A stretch of 64,000 nucleotides of DNA from RI-231 sp041394905. GTDB taxonomy: Bacteria; Acidobacteriota; Terriglobia; Bryobacterales; UBA6623. Each line of letters opens with the position of its first letter. Within the stretch, counting starts at the first letter, position 1. The notes under the pieces are model-generated. The model did not search any database. It was not told where the DNA came from and worked only from the letters and a program-made list of their open reading frames with translations. Both the position numbers and the translations under genes were made by a program. The stretch is from contig JAWKHJ010000005.1 of assembly GCA_041394905.1 (NCBI GenBank), forward strand, positions 62,001 through 126,000, read 5' to 3'. Of this stretch, positions 17,281 through 26,137 are shown in pieces.

Positions 17281-18657
17281 CTAGCGCAGCGTTTCCGCCA
17301 AGCGCTGGTCGAGCTTGGCGGCGACGGCGGGCAACGTAGCGGGCCTCGAAAGTAGATTGCGCACGCCATAGTCCTGCAAATCTTGAAACATTACTTGAGC
17401 GGCGGCGAGCGCGGTGGTGTAGGCGATCTGCGCCGTTCGCGGATCCAGGCGCGCCCAAGAACCGGTCAGGGCCACCGTGGTCGGCAGCTTGCCATCCCGG
17501 TTCAGCTCAGCGAGCGCCGCGCGCTCCTGCGGGGCGAGCCGCCGGCCCGAGATAAACTGCGCCACGCCCTCCTGGAACCAAGCCGGCCACTCTCCGCGCC
17601 GCGCTAGGCAGGCGTGCACGAGCTCATGCGAAATCGTCTCACGCACGCGTGCATCAATCCGGTGATCGGCCCCAAGGGCGACGTGAATCCGGCCGTCATA
17701 GTGTCCGCCGCTCCAGCCAGGAGCGCCGGCGCCTGAACGATAGTCGTCCATGGTCTGGACCACAACGGTCAGGCGGTCCTGGACGGCAGCCGAGGCGGCC
17801 GGTGATCGTCGGAAGCTCGCTGTCGAGCTCGCGGGCAAGCGCACAGGCCGCCGCGTCGGGCAGCGCCTGCCCGTCGTAGCGCAAGATAAAGCGCGAACCA
17901 TACGTCTTGTCATCGCTTTGGTCGGCTGACTGCTCGGTTTGAATGCGGGCCAACAAGTCCGAGAGCGCCTTGTTGGGCCGTAACTTGACCGAGCGCGCAA
18001 GCAGTTTGGCGGCGTCCGTGGCGCGGTCCGCTGGAAGGCAGCAACGCCTGCCAAACCGAGCAAGCCGGGATCATTGGGGTACGTGCGCAAAGCTGGGTCC
18101 AGCGCGGCCTGAGCCTCGCCAGGGCGCGTGAGACGCAAGAAGGCTGACCCGCGCAGCACGGCGGCGAGCAAATTATCCTGGGGCACGCCTTCCAGCAGAG
18201 GCGCAACGTCGTGGGCTCGACCGGCCTGGAAGGCGTCTGCTGCGGCTTGAAGCTTCTGCTGCATCGCCGCGGGCGCAACCGCCGAGCCGCCGGCCGCGGT
18301 AGCGGGTATGCGCGATTCGATGCGGATGGACTCGACGGCAGTCGTCGCGAGCTGAGCGGAGGAGACTTCACGGCGCTGTTGTTCGACCGCCTCGATGCCT
18401 TCAAGCGCATCCCGTTCGACGTAACCGTTGACGGTCTGCCCGTCGATCTCGGTCCGCACGGAATAGCAGCGAGCATCGGCGCCAGCGAAGGAGAATCGCA
18501 GGGTAACCGCCTGCCCTTCGGGCAAGCTGGCCAGCGGAGCGGCGTCGGCCCCGCAAGCAGCGCGCAGAGCCACACCTTCGCGCGAGACCACCAGATCCCG
18601 CGCCGACAACGGTAGAGCCAGAATCGACAGGAAAAAGACGCTGTACACTCGCGACAT
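17281..18657 (-). CDS. Secreted TPR protein with peptidase-MA-like zinc site, internal frameshift pair
   Basis: A signal peptide (VYSVFFLSILALPLSA) is followed by an SH3-like segment, a short TPR region and a C-terminal domain with ETISHELVHACLARRG ... WFQEGVAQFISG. This is the HExxH plus downstream Glu arrangement of peptidase MA-type gluzincins. Between about 18045 and 17795 the main frame is nonsense. The neighbouring frame gives the proper sequence (LLARIQTEQSADQSDDKTYG, RFILRYDGQALPDAA), so two opposite single-base shifts are present. Stop TAG lies at 17282-17284. Proteolytic activity is predicted from the motif only. Confidence 0.65.
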   Translation of the reverse strand: MSRVYSVFFLSILALPLSARDLVVSREGVALRAACGADAAPLASLPEGQAVTLRFSFAGADARCYSVRTEIDGQTVNGYVERDALEGIEAVEQQRREVSSAQLATTAVESIRIESRIPATAAGGSAVAPAAMQQKLQAAADAFQAGRAHDVAPLLEGVPQDNLLAAVLRGSAFLRLTRPGEAQAALDPALRTYPNDPGLLGLAGVAAFQRTAPRTPPNCLRARSSYGPTRRSRTCWPAFKPSSQPTKAMTRRMVRALSCATTGRRCPTRRPVRLPASSTASFRRSPAASAAVQDRLTVVVQTMDDYRSGAGAPGWSGGHYDGRIHVALGADHRIDARVRETISHELVHACLARRGEWPAWFQEGVAQFISGRRLAPQERAALAELNRDGKLPTTVALTGSWARLDPRTAQIAYTTALAAAQVMFQDLQDYGVRNLLSRPATLPAVAAKLDQRLAETLR

Positions 18658-18750
18658 ACGTCGAGCATGGCCGCTGCTCTCCGCCCTGTCACTTGGTGAA
18701 AACCCTCATACACGAGGCTTGCTGCAGGCTGCGGTACACTCGAAAACGCA

Positions 18751-19473
18751 ATGGAAACGCCCACGAATCCGCGAACATTGGCGATCGACATCGGAGGATC
18801 CGGGGTCAAGTGCCTCGTGCTCGACAAGAACGGAGAAGCGATCACTGAGCGGCTACGCGAGTCCACGCCGGATACCCCAACGCCCGACGCCGTGATGCCC
18901 CTCATCGCGAAGATGGCAGCCGAACACGGCGCGTTCGACCGCATCTCCGCCGGATTTCCCGGCGTCGTCGTCGAGGGTGAGATTCGGACTGCCGTCAACC
19001 TGCACGACTCGTGGGTGGGGTACAACCTCGAACGCGGCCTCGCGGAAAAGTTGGGCAAGCCGGCGCGCGTGGCCAACGACGCCGACGTGCAAGGGCTCGG
19101 CGTCATCGAGGGACGTGGCGTGGAGTTGGTCCTGACACTGGGCACCGGCGTCGGCTCGGCGCTGTTCACCGACGGGCGCCTCGTGCCAAACCTCGAGCTT
19201 GGCCACCACCCCTTCGAGAAGGACAAGTCCTACGAGGATCGCTTGGGCGACGCGGAGCTCAAGAAGAAGGGCGCGGACCGCTGGAACAAGCGTCTGGAAC
19301 GCGCCATTGGGATACTCGACTACATCTTCAACTTCCGCATGCTCTACCTCGGCGGCGGCAACGCGAAGAAGATTGATTTCGATCTGCCAAAGAATGTGCA
19401 GCGGGTGCAAAACATCTACGGTTTGCTCGGCGGCATCCGGCTGTGGGAGCCGATCGACCATTCGCGGCGATGA
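18751..19473 (+). CDS. ppgK: ROK-family kinase, polyphosphate glucokinase-like
   Basis: The 240-residue protein has the actin-like ATPase elements of ROK kinases: TLAIDIGGSGVKCLVLD (phosphate-1), NDADVQGLG with the catalytic Asp, LTLGTGVGSALFTDG (phosphate-2) and LGHHPFEKD. Length and the LVPNLELGHH stretch match polyphosphate/ATP glucokinases, which make glucose-6-phosphate in the cytosol. Some ROK proteins have other sugar substrates, so the symbol is provisional. A TACACT at 18736-18741 lies nine bases before the ATG. It is divergent from the TPR gene. Confidence 0.75.
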   Translation: METPTNPRTLAIDIGGSGVKCLVLDKNGEAITERLRESTPDTPTPDAVMPLIAKMAAEHGAFDRISAGFPGVVVEGEIRTAVNLHDSWVGYNLERGLAEKLGKPARVANDADVQGLGVIEGRGVELVLTLGTGVGSALFTDGRLVPNLELGHHPFEKDKSYEDRLGDAELKKKGADRWNKRLERAIGILDYIFNFRMLYLGGGNAKKIDFDLPKNVQRVQNIYGLLGGIRLWEPIDHSRR

Positions 19474-19496
19474 TCTGTGGATAATAGGTGGCGTCC

Positions 19497-21104
19497 ATGC
19501 CTGACGCCGTCTCGTACGATCCCCTTCTGCCCGTCACGTTTCTCGACCGCTCCGCACTGGTTTATCCAGACAAACCGGCGATAATCTACCGCGACAGACG
19601 CATTTCCTATGGCGAGATGGGCGCGCGGTCGAACCGGCTGGCGGCGGCGCTGGAAGGATTGGGACTCGGTCGCGGAGATCGGGTCGCCTATCTGGCGCCG
19701 AATGTCCCGGCGATGCTCGAGGGCAAGTTCGGACCGCAGCGGATCGGCGCGATCATCGTTCCCCTCAACATCCGGCTCGCGCCGCGGAGATCGCCTACAT
19801 CCTGAACCATTCGGGAGCAAAGGCGCTTATCTTTGACTCAGAATGGGGCCGCTAATCCGCGAGGTGCTTGCCTGGGAACGGACGTGGAAGCGTTCGTGCA
19901 AATCGCGGATACCGCCCCGCGAGCAGACGACGTCCCAGGACCCGAATACGAGGAATGGCTTGCCGCCGCGCCGGAAAAGCCCGCCAACCCGGTTACGCTC
20001 GACGAGCGCGATACGATCTCGATCAACTACACCTCCGGAACGACGGGATTTCCCAAGGGAGTGGAGTACCACGCACGCGGCGCCTACCTGAATGCCTTTG
20101 GCGAAGCGGTCGAGATGGGTTTGCAGCCCGAGAGCGTCCACCTTTGGACCGTACCGCTGTTCCACTGCAACGGCTGGTGCTTTCCGTGGGGAGTCACGCT
20201 CGCCGGAGCAACCCACGTATGCCTGCGCAAGGTTGTCCCTACGGACATCTTTCGGCTGATCCGCGAACATGGCGTGACGCATATGGGCTGTGCGCCGACG
20301 GTGCTGACCTCGCTCTACTCCGCCCCCGACGCGGCCCCGGACGCCCTTGCGGGCGTGACGATCGCGACGGGGGGCGCTCCGCCGGCGCCGCAGGTGATCC
20401 GCAGCATCGAGGGCATGGGCGCGCGCCTGCGCCATCTCTACGGCTTGACGGAAACCTACGGTCCACACACGATTTGCGCGGACCAGCCGGGCTGGGGCGA
20501 CCTGAATTTTGAAGAGCGCGCCAAACTCAAGTCCCGCCAAGGCGTGCCCTACGTGATGGCCGGGTCGACCTTGCGTGTGGTCGATACGGAGATGCGCGAC
20601 GTGCCGTCAGATGGTGAAGCGCTGGGCGAAGTAGTGATGCGCGGCAACAACGTGATGACGGGCTACTACAACGACCCGGATGCGACCGCCAAGGCGTTCG
20701 ACGGCGGCTGGTTCCACTCAGGCGACCTCGGCGTGCGGCACCCCGACGGCTACATCGAGCTCAAAGACCGCTCCAAGGACATCATCATCTCCGGCGGAGA
20801 AAACATCTCGAGCCAAGAAGTGGAAAAGACGCTGATGGAGCACCCGGCGGTCTTGGAGGTGTCAGTCATCGGGACGCCGGACGAGAAGTGGGGCGAGGTT
20901 CCGAAGGCCTTTGTGGCCCCGCGTGAGGGAGCGGAAGTGACGGCAGAGGAGTTGATCGCGTTCGTGCGCGAGCGACTGGCGCACTTCAAGGCGCCGAAGC
21001 AGGTGCAGTTCGGCGATCTGCCGAAGACGGCCACGGGCAAGATCCAGAAGTACGTGTTGCGGGAACGAGAGTGGCAGGGTCGGGAGAAGCGAATCAAAGG
21101 CTAA
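19497..21104 (+). CDS. AMP-forming acyl-CoA synthetase, two frameshifts near the 5' end
   Basis: Acyl-CoA synthetases adenylate a carboxylic acid and transfer it to CoA. The N-terminal part (YDPLLPVTFLDRSALVYPDKPA) runs to about 19785. The next ~70 bases are in a second frame (AEIAYILNHSGAKALIFDSEWG). From about 19850 a third frame carries the rest: P-loop YTSGTTGFPKG, GLTETYGPH, FHSGDLGVRHPDGY, the hinge DRSKDIIISGGENIS and the C-terminal lysine region GKIQKY. Joined, it is about 535 residues, normal for medium/long-chain or FadD-like enzymes. The shifts are probably sequencing errors. It ends overlapping the convergent SDR gene by four bases. Confidence 0.85.
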
Positions 21105-21775
21105 CCCGAGCAAAGCCCATTCGCCCAATCTTGCATGGCGTCGTAGTGCCAAATATGTCGCCCCGGCGCAGCGTGCAGCGCAGCGCCGACCATCGCTTCG
21201 GCCACCGTTTTCGCCTCGATTGCTCGATAGATCCGCATCGGGCCGAACAGTAGGAAGGCGAACGCACGCGCCAGAGGGATCGCGATGCGCTCTCCCAGTC
21301 GGGACTCGGCGCGGTCGCCCATGAGGAAGCTGGGACGCAGCATCCCCGCCATCTCGAACGGCTGCGCAGCGACGGCAGCCTCGGCTTCCGCCTTCACGCG
21401 CAAATAGAAGTTGGGCGAGCGCGGATCGGTCGCTACTGAGCTGACAAGCAGAAAGCGCTTCGCTCCGAGTGCAGCCGCCTTCACTGCGAGCGCATCCGCG
21501 TAGCCGGCGTCCACCCGGCGAAAAGCCTCCCTCGAGCCGGCCTTCTTGATGGTCGTACCTAGGGCGCAGAAGACATCGTCGGGCTTGGGCGCCTGCAAAT
21601 TCTCCAGATCCCGGAAGTCCACGATGATTTCCTGGAGTTTGGGATGCGAGACTCCCGAAGGCCGACGCACCAGCGAGATCACCTGATCGTACTCAGGCCG
21701 CGCAAGCAACAGCCGTAGACAATGCGAGCCCACCAGCCCGGATGCGCCGGCGATCCAGGCGGTGCGCGGCGTCAT
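21101..21775 (-). CDS. NAD(P)-binding atypical SDR, HTATIP2-like
   Basis: The 224-residue protein has a Rossmann nucleotide site WIAGASGLVGSHCLRLLL and the strands IVDFRD and VFCALGTTIKKAGS. The segment KRFLLVSSVATDPRSPNFYLRVKAEAE contains the YxxxK-type arrangement of atypical SDRs. It resembles proteins annotated as NAD(P)H-binding/oxidoreductase, related to human HTATIP2. The substrate is unknown. Its ATG overlaps the stop of the DUF362 gene upstream (ATGA), so the two form an operon. Confidence 0.75.
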   Translation of the reverse strand: MTPRTAWIAGASGLVGSHCLRLLLARPEYDQVISLVRRPSGVSHPKLQEIIVDFRDLENLQAPKPDDVFCALGTTIKKAGSREAFRRVDAGYADALAVKAAALGAKRFLLVSSVATDPRSPNFYLRVKAEAEAAVAAQPFEMAGMLRPSFLMGDRAESRLGERIAIPLARAFAFLLFGPMRIYRAIEAKTVAEAMVGAALHAAPGRHIWHYDAMQDWANGLCSG

Positions 21776-22932
21776 GCCAGGTCAATCCGCTTGACGCGAA
21801 TCTTCTCGTCGTCGAAGACGCCCAGCCCGAAATTGCCGGCCAGCTCGATATGCTCCACCTGTCCGTTGAGCCAGTTCGAGTGCTCATCGGGCTTCATCAG
21901 CGCGATGGGCAGACGGCCCACCTCGACGCGCTTCGCATCAATCGCCTTCCAACCCGTCTTGTCGAGAGCGACGGGATCGGTGGCGAAGTACATCGTCTTG
22001 TGTTCCCAGGCATAGAGACCGACCGTGGGACCGGGGCCGCCGTGGTAAGCCGCCTTCACGCCGTCGAGAATGTTGAGCACGACTTTCTCGCGAAAGATCG
22101 GCAGATCGACGACAGCTGGAATGAACAGCCCGCAAGCATTAGCCGTAGTAGAGGCGTGGCTGCGGTTGACGTTGTTGGTGAAGCCGTGGGAGAGGTTCTT
22201 CAGCGCAAGGGTAACGCCCGCCGACTGGTGGTGCTTGAGCAGGCAGAGGTTGATGACCTTGTTCACCTCTTTCGTCATGAAGTTGCAGACGTAAGAACGG
22301 CGCACATGCGAATCGTCGAGGTTGAACTCGGGCGCATACTCGGGGTTGACCAGCGGCATCTCCATGTAGACGTCCCGGTCGTAACCGTCCATGTCCATTT
22401 GGACGTTGAGGTATTTTTCCGAGGCGCTCATCCAGCGCACGCCCTCGGGTAGCCACTTGTCGAACTCGGCGTTCAGGAACTGGTCGTGATAGCGGTCGTA
22501 GGCGACGATGTCCTGGCGTTTGACCCCGGCGGATTCAAGCCCTGCGATGATGGCGCGCACGCACTCGGCCGAACCCTTCACGTGCGGCTGCCCTACAGGA
22601 TTGAGCTTGATGCCGACCACGTCGCCAGGCTCGAAGAACTCTTTCCATGCTTCGGCGGGCGTCTCGGCGTGGGTCAACTCGAGCATACCTTTGTCGACCA
22701 TCTGCTGGATGGGCTCGGCCTGGAACACGCCCTCGATGATCGAACCGGGATGACGGACTTCGACGACACGACCGGGGTAGGGGCCGGGAATGCCGAGCTT
22801 GGAGCCGGACGCGCTCGAGGAGCTGGCGGTCGCGGCGGCTTGCTTGCTCGAAGCCTCCTCGAGCTTGGACTGACAAGCGACGGCGCTGGCCGCCATTGCA
22901 GCGGCGAAGAATTCACGACGATCTAGCGGCAT
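21772..22932 (-). CDS. DUF362 domain lipoprotein, Tat-type signal
   Basis: The 386-residue product starts LDRREFFAAAMAASAVACQ, combining a twin-arginine-like RREFF with a lipobox ending in Cys. A Ser/Ala-rich linker follows, then a DUF362 domain (GDVVGIKLNPVGQPHVKGS, VINLCLLKHHQSAGVTLALKNLSHG, ATDPVALDKTGWKAID). DUF362 proteins are often linked to iron-sulfur or redox chemistry, but the reaction is unknown. No ferredoxin cysteines are visible here. A GGAGG lies ahead of the ATG, one of the few clear Shine-Dalgarno sites in this window. Confidence 0.78.
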   Translation of the reverse strand: MPLDRREFFAAAMAASAVACQSKLEEASSKQAAATASSSSASGSKLGIPGPYPGRVVEVRHPGSIIEGVFQAEPIQQMVDKGMLELTHAETPAEAWKEFFEPGDVVGIKLNPVGQPHVKGSAECVRAIIAGLESAGVKRQDIVAYDRYHDQFLNAEFDKWLPEGVRWMSASEKYLNVQMDMDGYDRDVYMEMPLVNPEYAPEFNLDDSHVRRSYVCNFMTKEVNKVINLCLLKHHQSAGVTLALKNLSHGFTNNVNRSHASTTANACGLFIPAVVDLPIFREKVVLNILDGVKAAYHGGPGPTVGLYAWEHKTMYFATDPVALDKTGWKAIDAKRVEVGRLPIALMKPDEHSNWLNGQVEHIELAGNFGLGVFDDEKIRVKRIDLA

Positions 22933-23010
22933 AGGGAAACCTCCAGGCTTTTGCCTGTCATTGTAAGCCCTGCTGTTACCGGCCGATCATTCCCATCCAA
23001 AGCTGAGCGC

Positions 23011-23016
23011 TACGCT
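23011..23016 (+). promoter_or_regulatory. -10 element TACGCT before TTG 23023
   Basis: GCGCTACGCT precedes the proposed TTG start of trpF by six bases. The same ten bases occur at the same distance before the S9 peptidase start (43283-43292). This would make the trp transcript leaderless. Confidence 0.4.
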
Positions 23017-23022
23017 AAGAGC

Positions 23023-23649
23023 TTGGCTCTCGAAATCATCAAAGTTTGCGGAATCACGCACCCTGCCGACGCAATCGCGGCCGTCCAAGCCGGCGCAACG
23101 GCGATCGGCATGGTGTTCTACGCGCCTAGCCCGCGGGCGGTCAAGACGCACGAGGCGGCGGTGATCTCAGCGGTCGTTCCGCCTACTGCGCTCAAGGTGG
23201 GCGTATTCGTCAACGAAGAGCCGGAGCGCATCCGCTCGCTCGCCGAGGCGGCGCGGCTGGACGTGGTGCAGCTGCATGGCGACGAAGGTCCGGAGACGAT
23301 CTCCGCGCTCTCCGGTCTCCGGCTTTGGCGCGCATTTCGGGTCGGGCCGCATTTTCAGCCCGCCGTGCTCGAGGAGCTACAAGGGGTTGAGGCGTTTTTG
23401 CTCGACGGACCGGCTGGAGACGCCTACGGTGGCGCGGGCGTTCCTTTCGCTTGGGACAAGGCGGTCGAGGCCGCACGATACGGCAAAGTCATCATCGCGG
23501 GTGGTCTGGACGGCGAGAACGTAGCCGAAGCGATCCGCATTGCCCAGCCCTGGGGTGTGGACTCGAGCTCGAAGCTCGAGCGCAAGCCAGGCGAAAAGGA
23601 CCACGACAAGGTCGCCGCGTACATCACCGCCGCTCGAGAAGCGGGCTAA
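23023..23649 (+). CDS. trpF: Phosphoribosylanthranilate isomerase
   Basis: TrpF isomerises phosphoribosylanthranilate in tryptophan synthesis. The TIM barrel opens with IIKVCGIT (catalytic Cys), contains LKVGVFVNE, DVVQLHGDE and FLLDGPAGD (catalytic Asp), and ends VDSSSKLERKPGEKDHDKV, the phosphate site. The expected SSGVE core is altered to SSSKLE. The only in-frame start near the family N-terminus is TTG 23023; there is no ATG, and TTG 22951 would add 24 unlikely residues. It heads the trpF-trpB-trpA-chorismate mutase-tyrA cluster. Confidence 0.88.
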   Translation: MALEIIKVCGITHPADAIAAVQAGATAIGMVFYAPSPRAVKTHEAAVISAVVPPTALKVGVFVNEEPERIRSLAEAARLDVVQLHGDEGPETISALSGLRLWRAFRVGPHFQPAVLEELQGVEAFLLDGPAGDAYGGAGVPFAWDKAVEAARYGKVIIAGGLDGENVAEAIRIAQPWGVDSSSKLERKPGEKDHDKVAAYITAAREAG

Positions 23650-23658
23650 AGTAAGAAC

Positions 23659-24870
23659 ATGGCCGCGACGGCAACCCCGCTCACCTCTACCCCTGATGCC
23701 CTGGGACGTTTCGGCCCTTACGGCGGCCGCTACGTGCCGGAAATCCTTGTCGCGCCACTCGACCAGCTCGAGACCGTGTTTCGCGAGGCGCTGGACGACC
23801 CTCTGTTCCAAGCCGAGCTCGACGCGCTCAACAAGCAGTACGCCGGCCGCCCGACGCCGATCCATTACTGCCGACGGCTGAGCGAACACCTGGGCGGCGC
23901 TGACATCTATCTCAAACGAGAGGACTTGCTACACACCGGCGCGCACAAGATCAACCACTGCCTGGGCCAGGCGCTGCTGGTGAAGCGCATGGGCAAGCGC
24001 CGCATCATCGCGGAGACCGGAGCCGGACAGCACGGCGTAGCCTCGGCCACCGTGGCCGCGCTATTCGGCTTTGATTGCACCGTCTATATGGGCGAAGAGG
24101 ACATGCGTCGCCAGGAGCTGAACGTCTTCCGCATGCGTCTGCTCGGGGCCAAGGTCGAAGCGGTGAGGACGGGCAGCCGCACGCTGAAGGATGCCGTGAC
24201 GCAGGCGATGCGCGAGTGGACGGCGACGTTTGAGGACACGCACTACCTGCTTGGCTCCGCGCTCGGCCCGCATCCTTTCCCATGGATGGTGCGCGAGTTC
24301 CAGAGTGTGATCGGCAAAGAGGCGCGAGCACAGTTCCAGCAGATGACCGGCGAGATGCCCGACGTGCTGTTCGCCTGCGTGGGCGGAGGCAGCAACTCGT
24401 TGGGCTTGTTCCACCCCTTCCTCGATGCCGAGGGCGTGCGCATGGTGGGCGTCGAGGCTGGCGGACGCAGCAGCGCGCTCGGCGACCACGCCGCGCGGTT
24501 CGCGGGCGGAGCCCCGGGAGTGCTGCACGGCACGCGAAGCTACGTCTTGCAGGACGACGATGGCCAGATCGCGCTGACGCATTCTGTCTCCGCCGGGCTC
24601 GACTACGCCTCGATTGGCCCCGAACACGCGTTCCTGCGTGACGAGGGCCGCGTGGAGTATACGAGTTGCGGCGACGCGGACGCACTCGAGGCGGTGCGCA
24701 CGCTGGCGCGCTACGAAGGTATCATTCCGGCGCTCGAATCGGCCCACGGTGTGGCAGAGGCGATCCGCCGCGCACCCGAATCCAAAGGCGAGAAATTCCT
24801 GGTCAACCTCTCCGGCCGCGGCGACAAGGACATCGGCATCTTCCGCGAGAACATGCCGGATCTTGATTGA
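23659..24870 (+). CDS. trpB: Tryptophan synthase beta chain
   Basis: The 403-residue PLP enzyme joins indole and serine to give tryptophan. It has FGPYGGRYVPEIL at the start, the PLP lysine K97 in HTGAHKIN, ETGAGQHGVA, the PLP-phosphate loop GGGSNSLG and the C-terminal LVNLSGRGDKD. The length is standard for TrpB1. It begins nine bases after trpF; TAAAGT at 23647-23652 overlaps the trpF stop and sits six bases before the ATG. It forms a complex with the trpA product. Confidence 0.96.
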   Translation: MAATATPLTSTPDALGRFGPYGGRYVPEILVAPLDQLETVFREALDDPLFQAELDALNKQYAGRPTPIHYCRRLSEHLGGADIYLKREDLLHTGAHKINHCLGQALLVKRMGKRRIIAETGAGQHGVASATVAALFGFDCTVYMGEEDMRRQELNVFRMRLLGAKVEAVRTGSRTLKDAVTQAMREWTATFEDTHYLLGSALGPHPFPWMVREFQSVIGKEARAQFQQMTGEMPDVLFACVGGGSNSLGLFHPFLDAEGVRMVGVEAGGRSSALGDHAARFAGGAPGVLHGTRSYVLQDDDGQIALTHSVSAGLDYASIGPEHAFLRDEGRVEYTSCGDADALEAVRTLARYEGIIPALESAHGVAEAIRRAPESKGEKFLVNLSGRGDKDIGIFRENMPDLD

Positions 24871-25008
24871 ATCGGGGCGGCAAAGCTATCCTCAAGGGCA
24901 TCAGCGCCGCGAGCCCCGATCTCGCAGCCATTACTCGACTAGTCGGCGACCCCGGACCTACCGCACCCTGGCAGGCGCGGCTCTGAAGAGCCGGGTCCGA
25001 ACAGCCCA
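24871..25008 (+). other. trpB-trpA spacer with two hairpins
   Basis: The 138-base gap is long for a trp operon. ATCGGGGC (24871-24878) can pair with GCCCCGAT (24913-24920). A second stem CGGCTC/GAGCCG lies at 24979-24993. GCTATCCT at 24885-24892 resembles the -10 motif of this genome. I see no protein-coding frame with support. It may hold an internal promoter or processing site. Confidence 0.4.
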
Positions 25009-25830
25009 ATGAACCGCATCGCACAAACCTTTGAACGACTCAAAGCCTCCGATGAGAAGGGCTTGATCGCCTATCTAACCGCGGGCGACCCGTCGCCGGA
25101 CCGCACGGTCGAGCTTATCCTGGCGCTCGAGGCCGGCGGCGCGGACATTCTCGAGCTCGGAGTGCCGTTCTCGGACCCGATGGCCGATGGCCCCGTGATC
25201 CAAAAGGCGAGCGAGCGTGCCTTGCGGGCCGGGACTACGCTGCCCAAGGTGCTCGCGATCATCCGCGAAACCCGCAAGAGCAGTGAGTTGCCGATCATCG
25301 TTTTCAGCTACTTGAACCCGATCCTACGCTACGGCTTCGAACGCTTCGCCGAAGACGCCCAGGCCGCGGGGGCGGATGGGGCGCTGCTCACGGATTTGAG
25401 CATCGATGCCGCCGAGCCGTATCTGGAACAGATGCGCAAACACGAGCTGGCGACGGTGTTCCTGGGCGCGCAGACTTCGACCGACGAGCGACTCAAGCAG
25501 TTAGCCGACGCTTCGACAGGCTTTCTTTACTTGGTCTCGACGGCCGGCGTGACGGGGATGCGCGATGCGGTTTCCAACTCTGCCGTGCCGTTGCTCGAGC
25601 GCGCACGCAAGCAAACCGCGATACCATTGGCAGTCGGCTTTGGGCTTTCCAAGCGCGAGCACATGGAAGCGGTTGCGCCCCACTGCGACGCGGCAATCGT
25701 GGGTAGCGCTTTCATGAGGGTGGTGGAGCAGAACCAGCAAGCGCCGGATTTGGCGGCCAAGTTGCAGGCGCTGGCGGGTGAGCTCAAGGCGGGGCTGCGT
25801 GCGCCGGCGGGCGCGCCGGCCGGAGCGTGA
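25009..25830 (+). CDS. trpA: Tryptophan synthase alpha chain
   Basis: The 273-residue TIM barrel cleaves indole-3-glycerol phosphate and passes indole to TrpB. Catalytic E49 and D60 sit in LELGVPFSDPMADGPVIQ. Further signatures are YLTAGDP, SYLNPILRYG, the FLYLVSTAGVTG loop and the phosphate site VGFGLSKREHM. The last ~10 residues are an Ala/Pro/Gly-rich extension (APAGAPAGA). No Shine-Dalgarno is visible before the ATG. Confidence 0.95.
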   Translation: MNRIAQTFERLKASDEKGLIAYLTAGDPSPDRTVELILALEAGGADILELGVPFSDPMADGPVIQKASERALRAGTTLPKVLAIIRETRKSSELPIIVFSYLNPILRYGFERFAEDAQAAGADGALLTDLSIDAAEPYLEQMRKHELATVFLGAQTSTDERLKQLADASTGFLYLVSTAGVTGMRDAVSNSAVPLLERARKQTAIPLAVGFGLSKREHMEAVAPHCDAAIVGSAFMRVVEQNQQAPDLAAKLQALAGELKAGLRAPAGAPAGA

Positions 25831-25843
25831 ACGGGTGACAGCG

Positions 25844-26119
25844 ATGAAGGACCTCTCGGACTGGCGAAACGAAATCGACGAGCTCGACCGCCAAATCGTG
25901 GCGCTGCTGAACCAACGCGCCGAATGCGTGCTGAACTTGGCGCCGCTCAAGCGCCAACGCCGCATCGACATCCTCGACACGAGCCGCGAAGACGCGGTGG
26001 CGCGGAACCTACGCGAATCCAATAGCGGGCCGCTGCCGGACGAATCCGTGCAAGCGATCTTCCGCGCCGTGATGGCCGCGATGCGGGAACTGCAGCGCGA
26101 AGCCGCCACGGTGGAATAG
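25844..26119 (+). CDS. Chorismate mutase, AroQ class
   Basis: The 91-residue all-helical protein converts chorismate to prephenate. It has WRNEIDELDRQIVALLNQRAECV and LKRQRRIDILDTSRE, matching the R..D and K/R contacts of AroQ-type mutases. ATG 25844 lies 14 bases after the trpA stop; GTG 25835 is an alternative. It is a stand-alone mutase placed just before tyrA, so prephenate can be drawn to tyrosine. Confidence 0.88.
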   Translation: MKDLSDWRNEIDELDRQIVALLNQRAECVLNLAPLKRQRRIDILDTSREDAVARNLRESNSGPLPDESVQAIFRAVMAAMRELQREAATVE

Positions 26120-26137
26120 GGCGCGGCCGGCGCAGTC

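Noticed and set aside
17277..17288. Perfect 12-bp palindrome TGCGCTAGCGCA
   Set aside because: It lies at the 3' end of coding sequence between convergent genes and has no loop or T-run; likely chance in GC-rich DNA.
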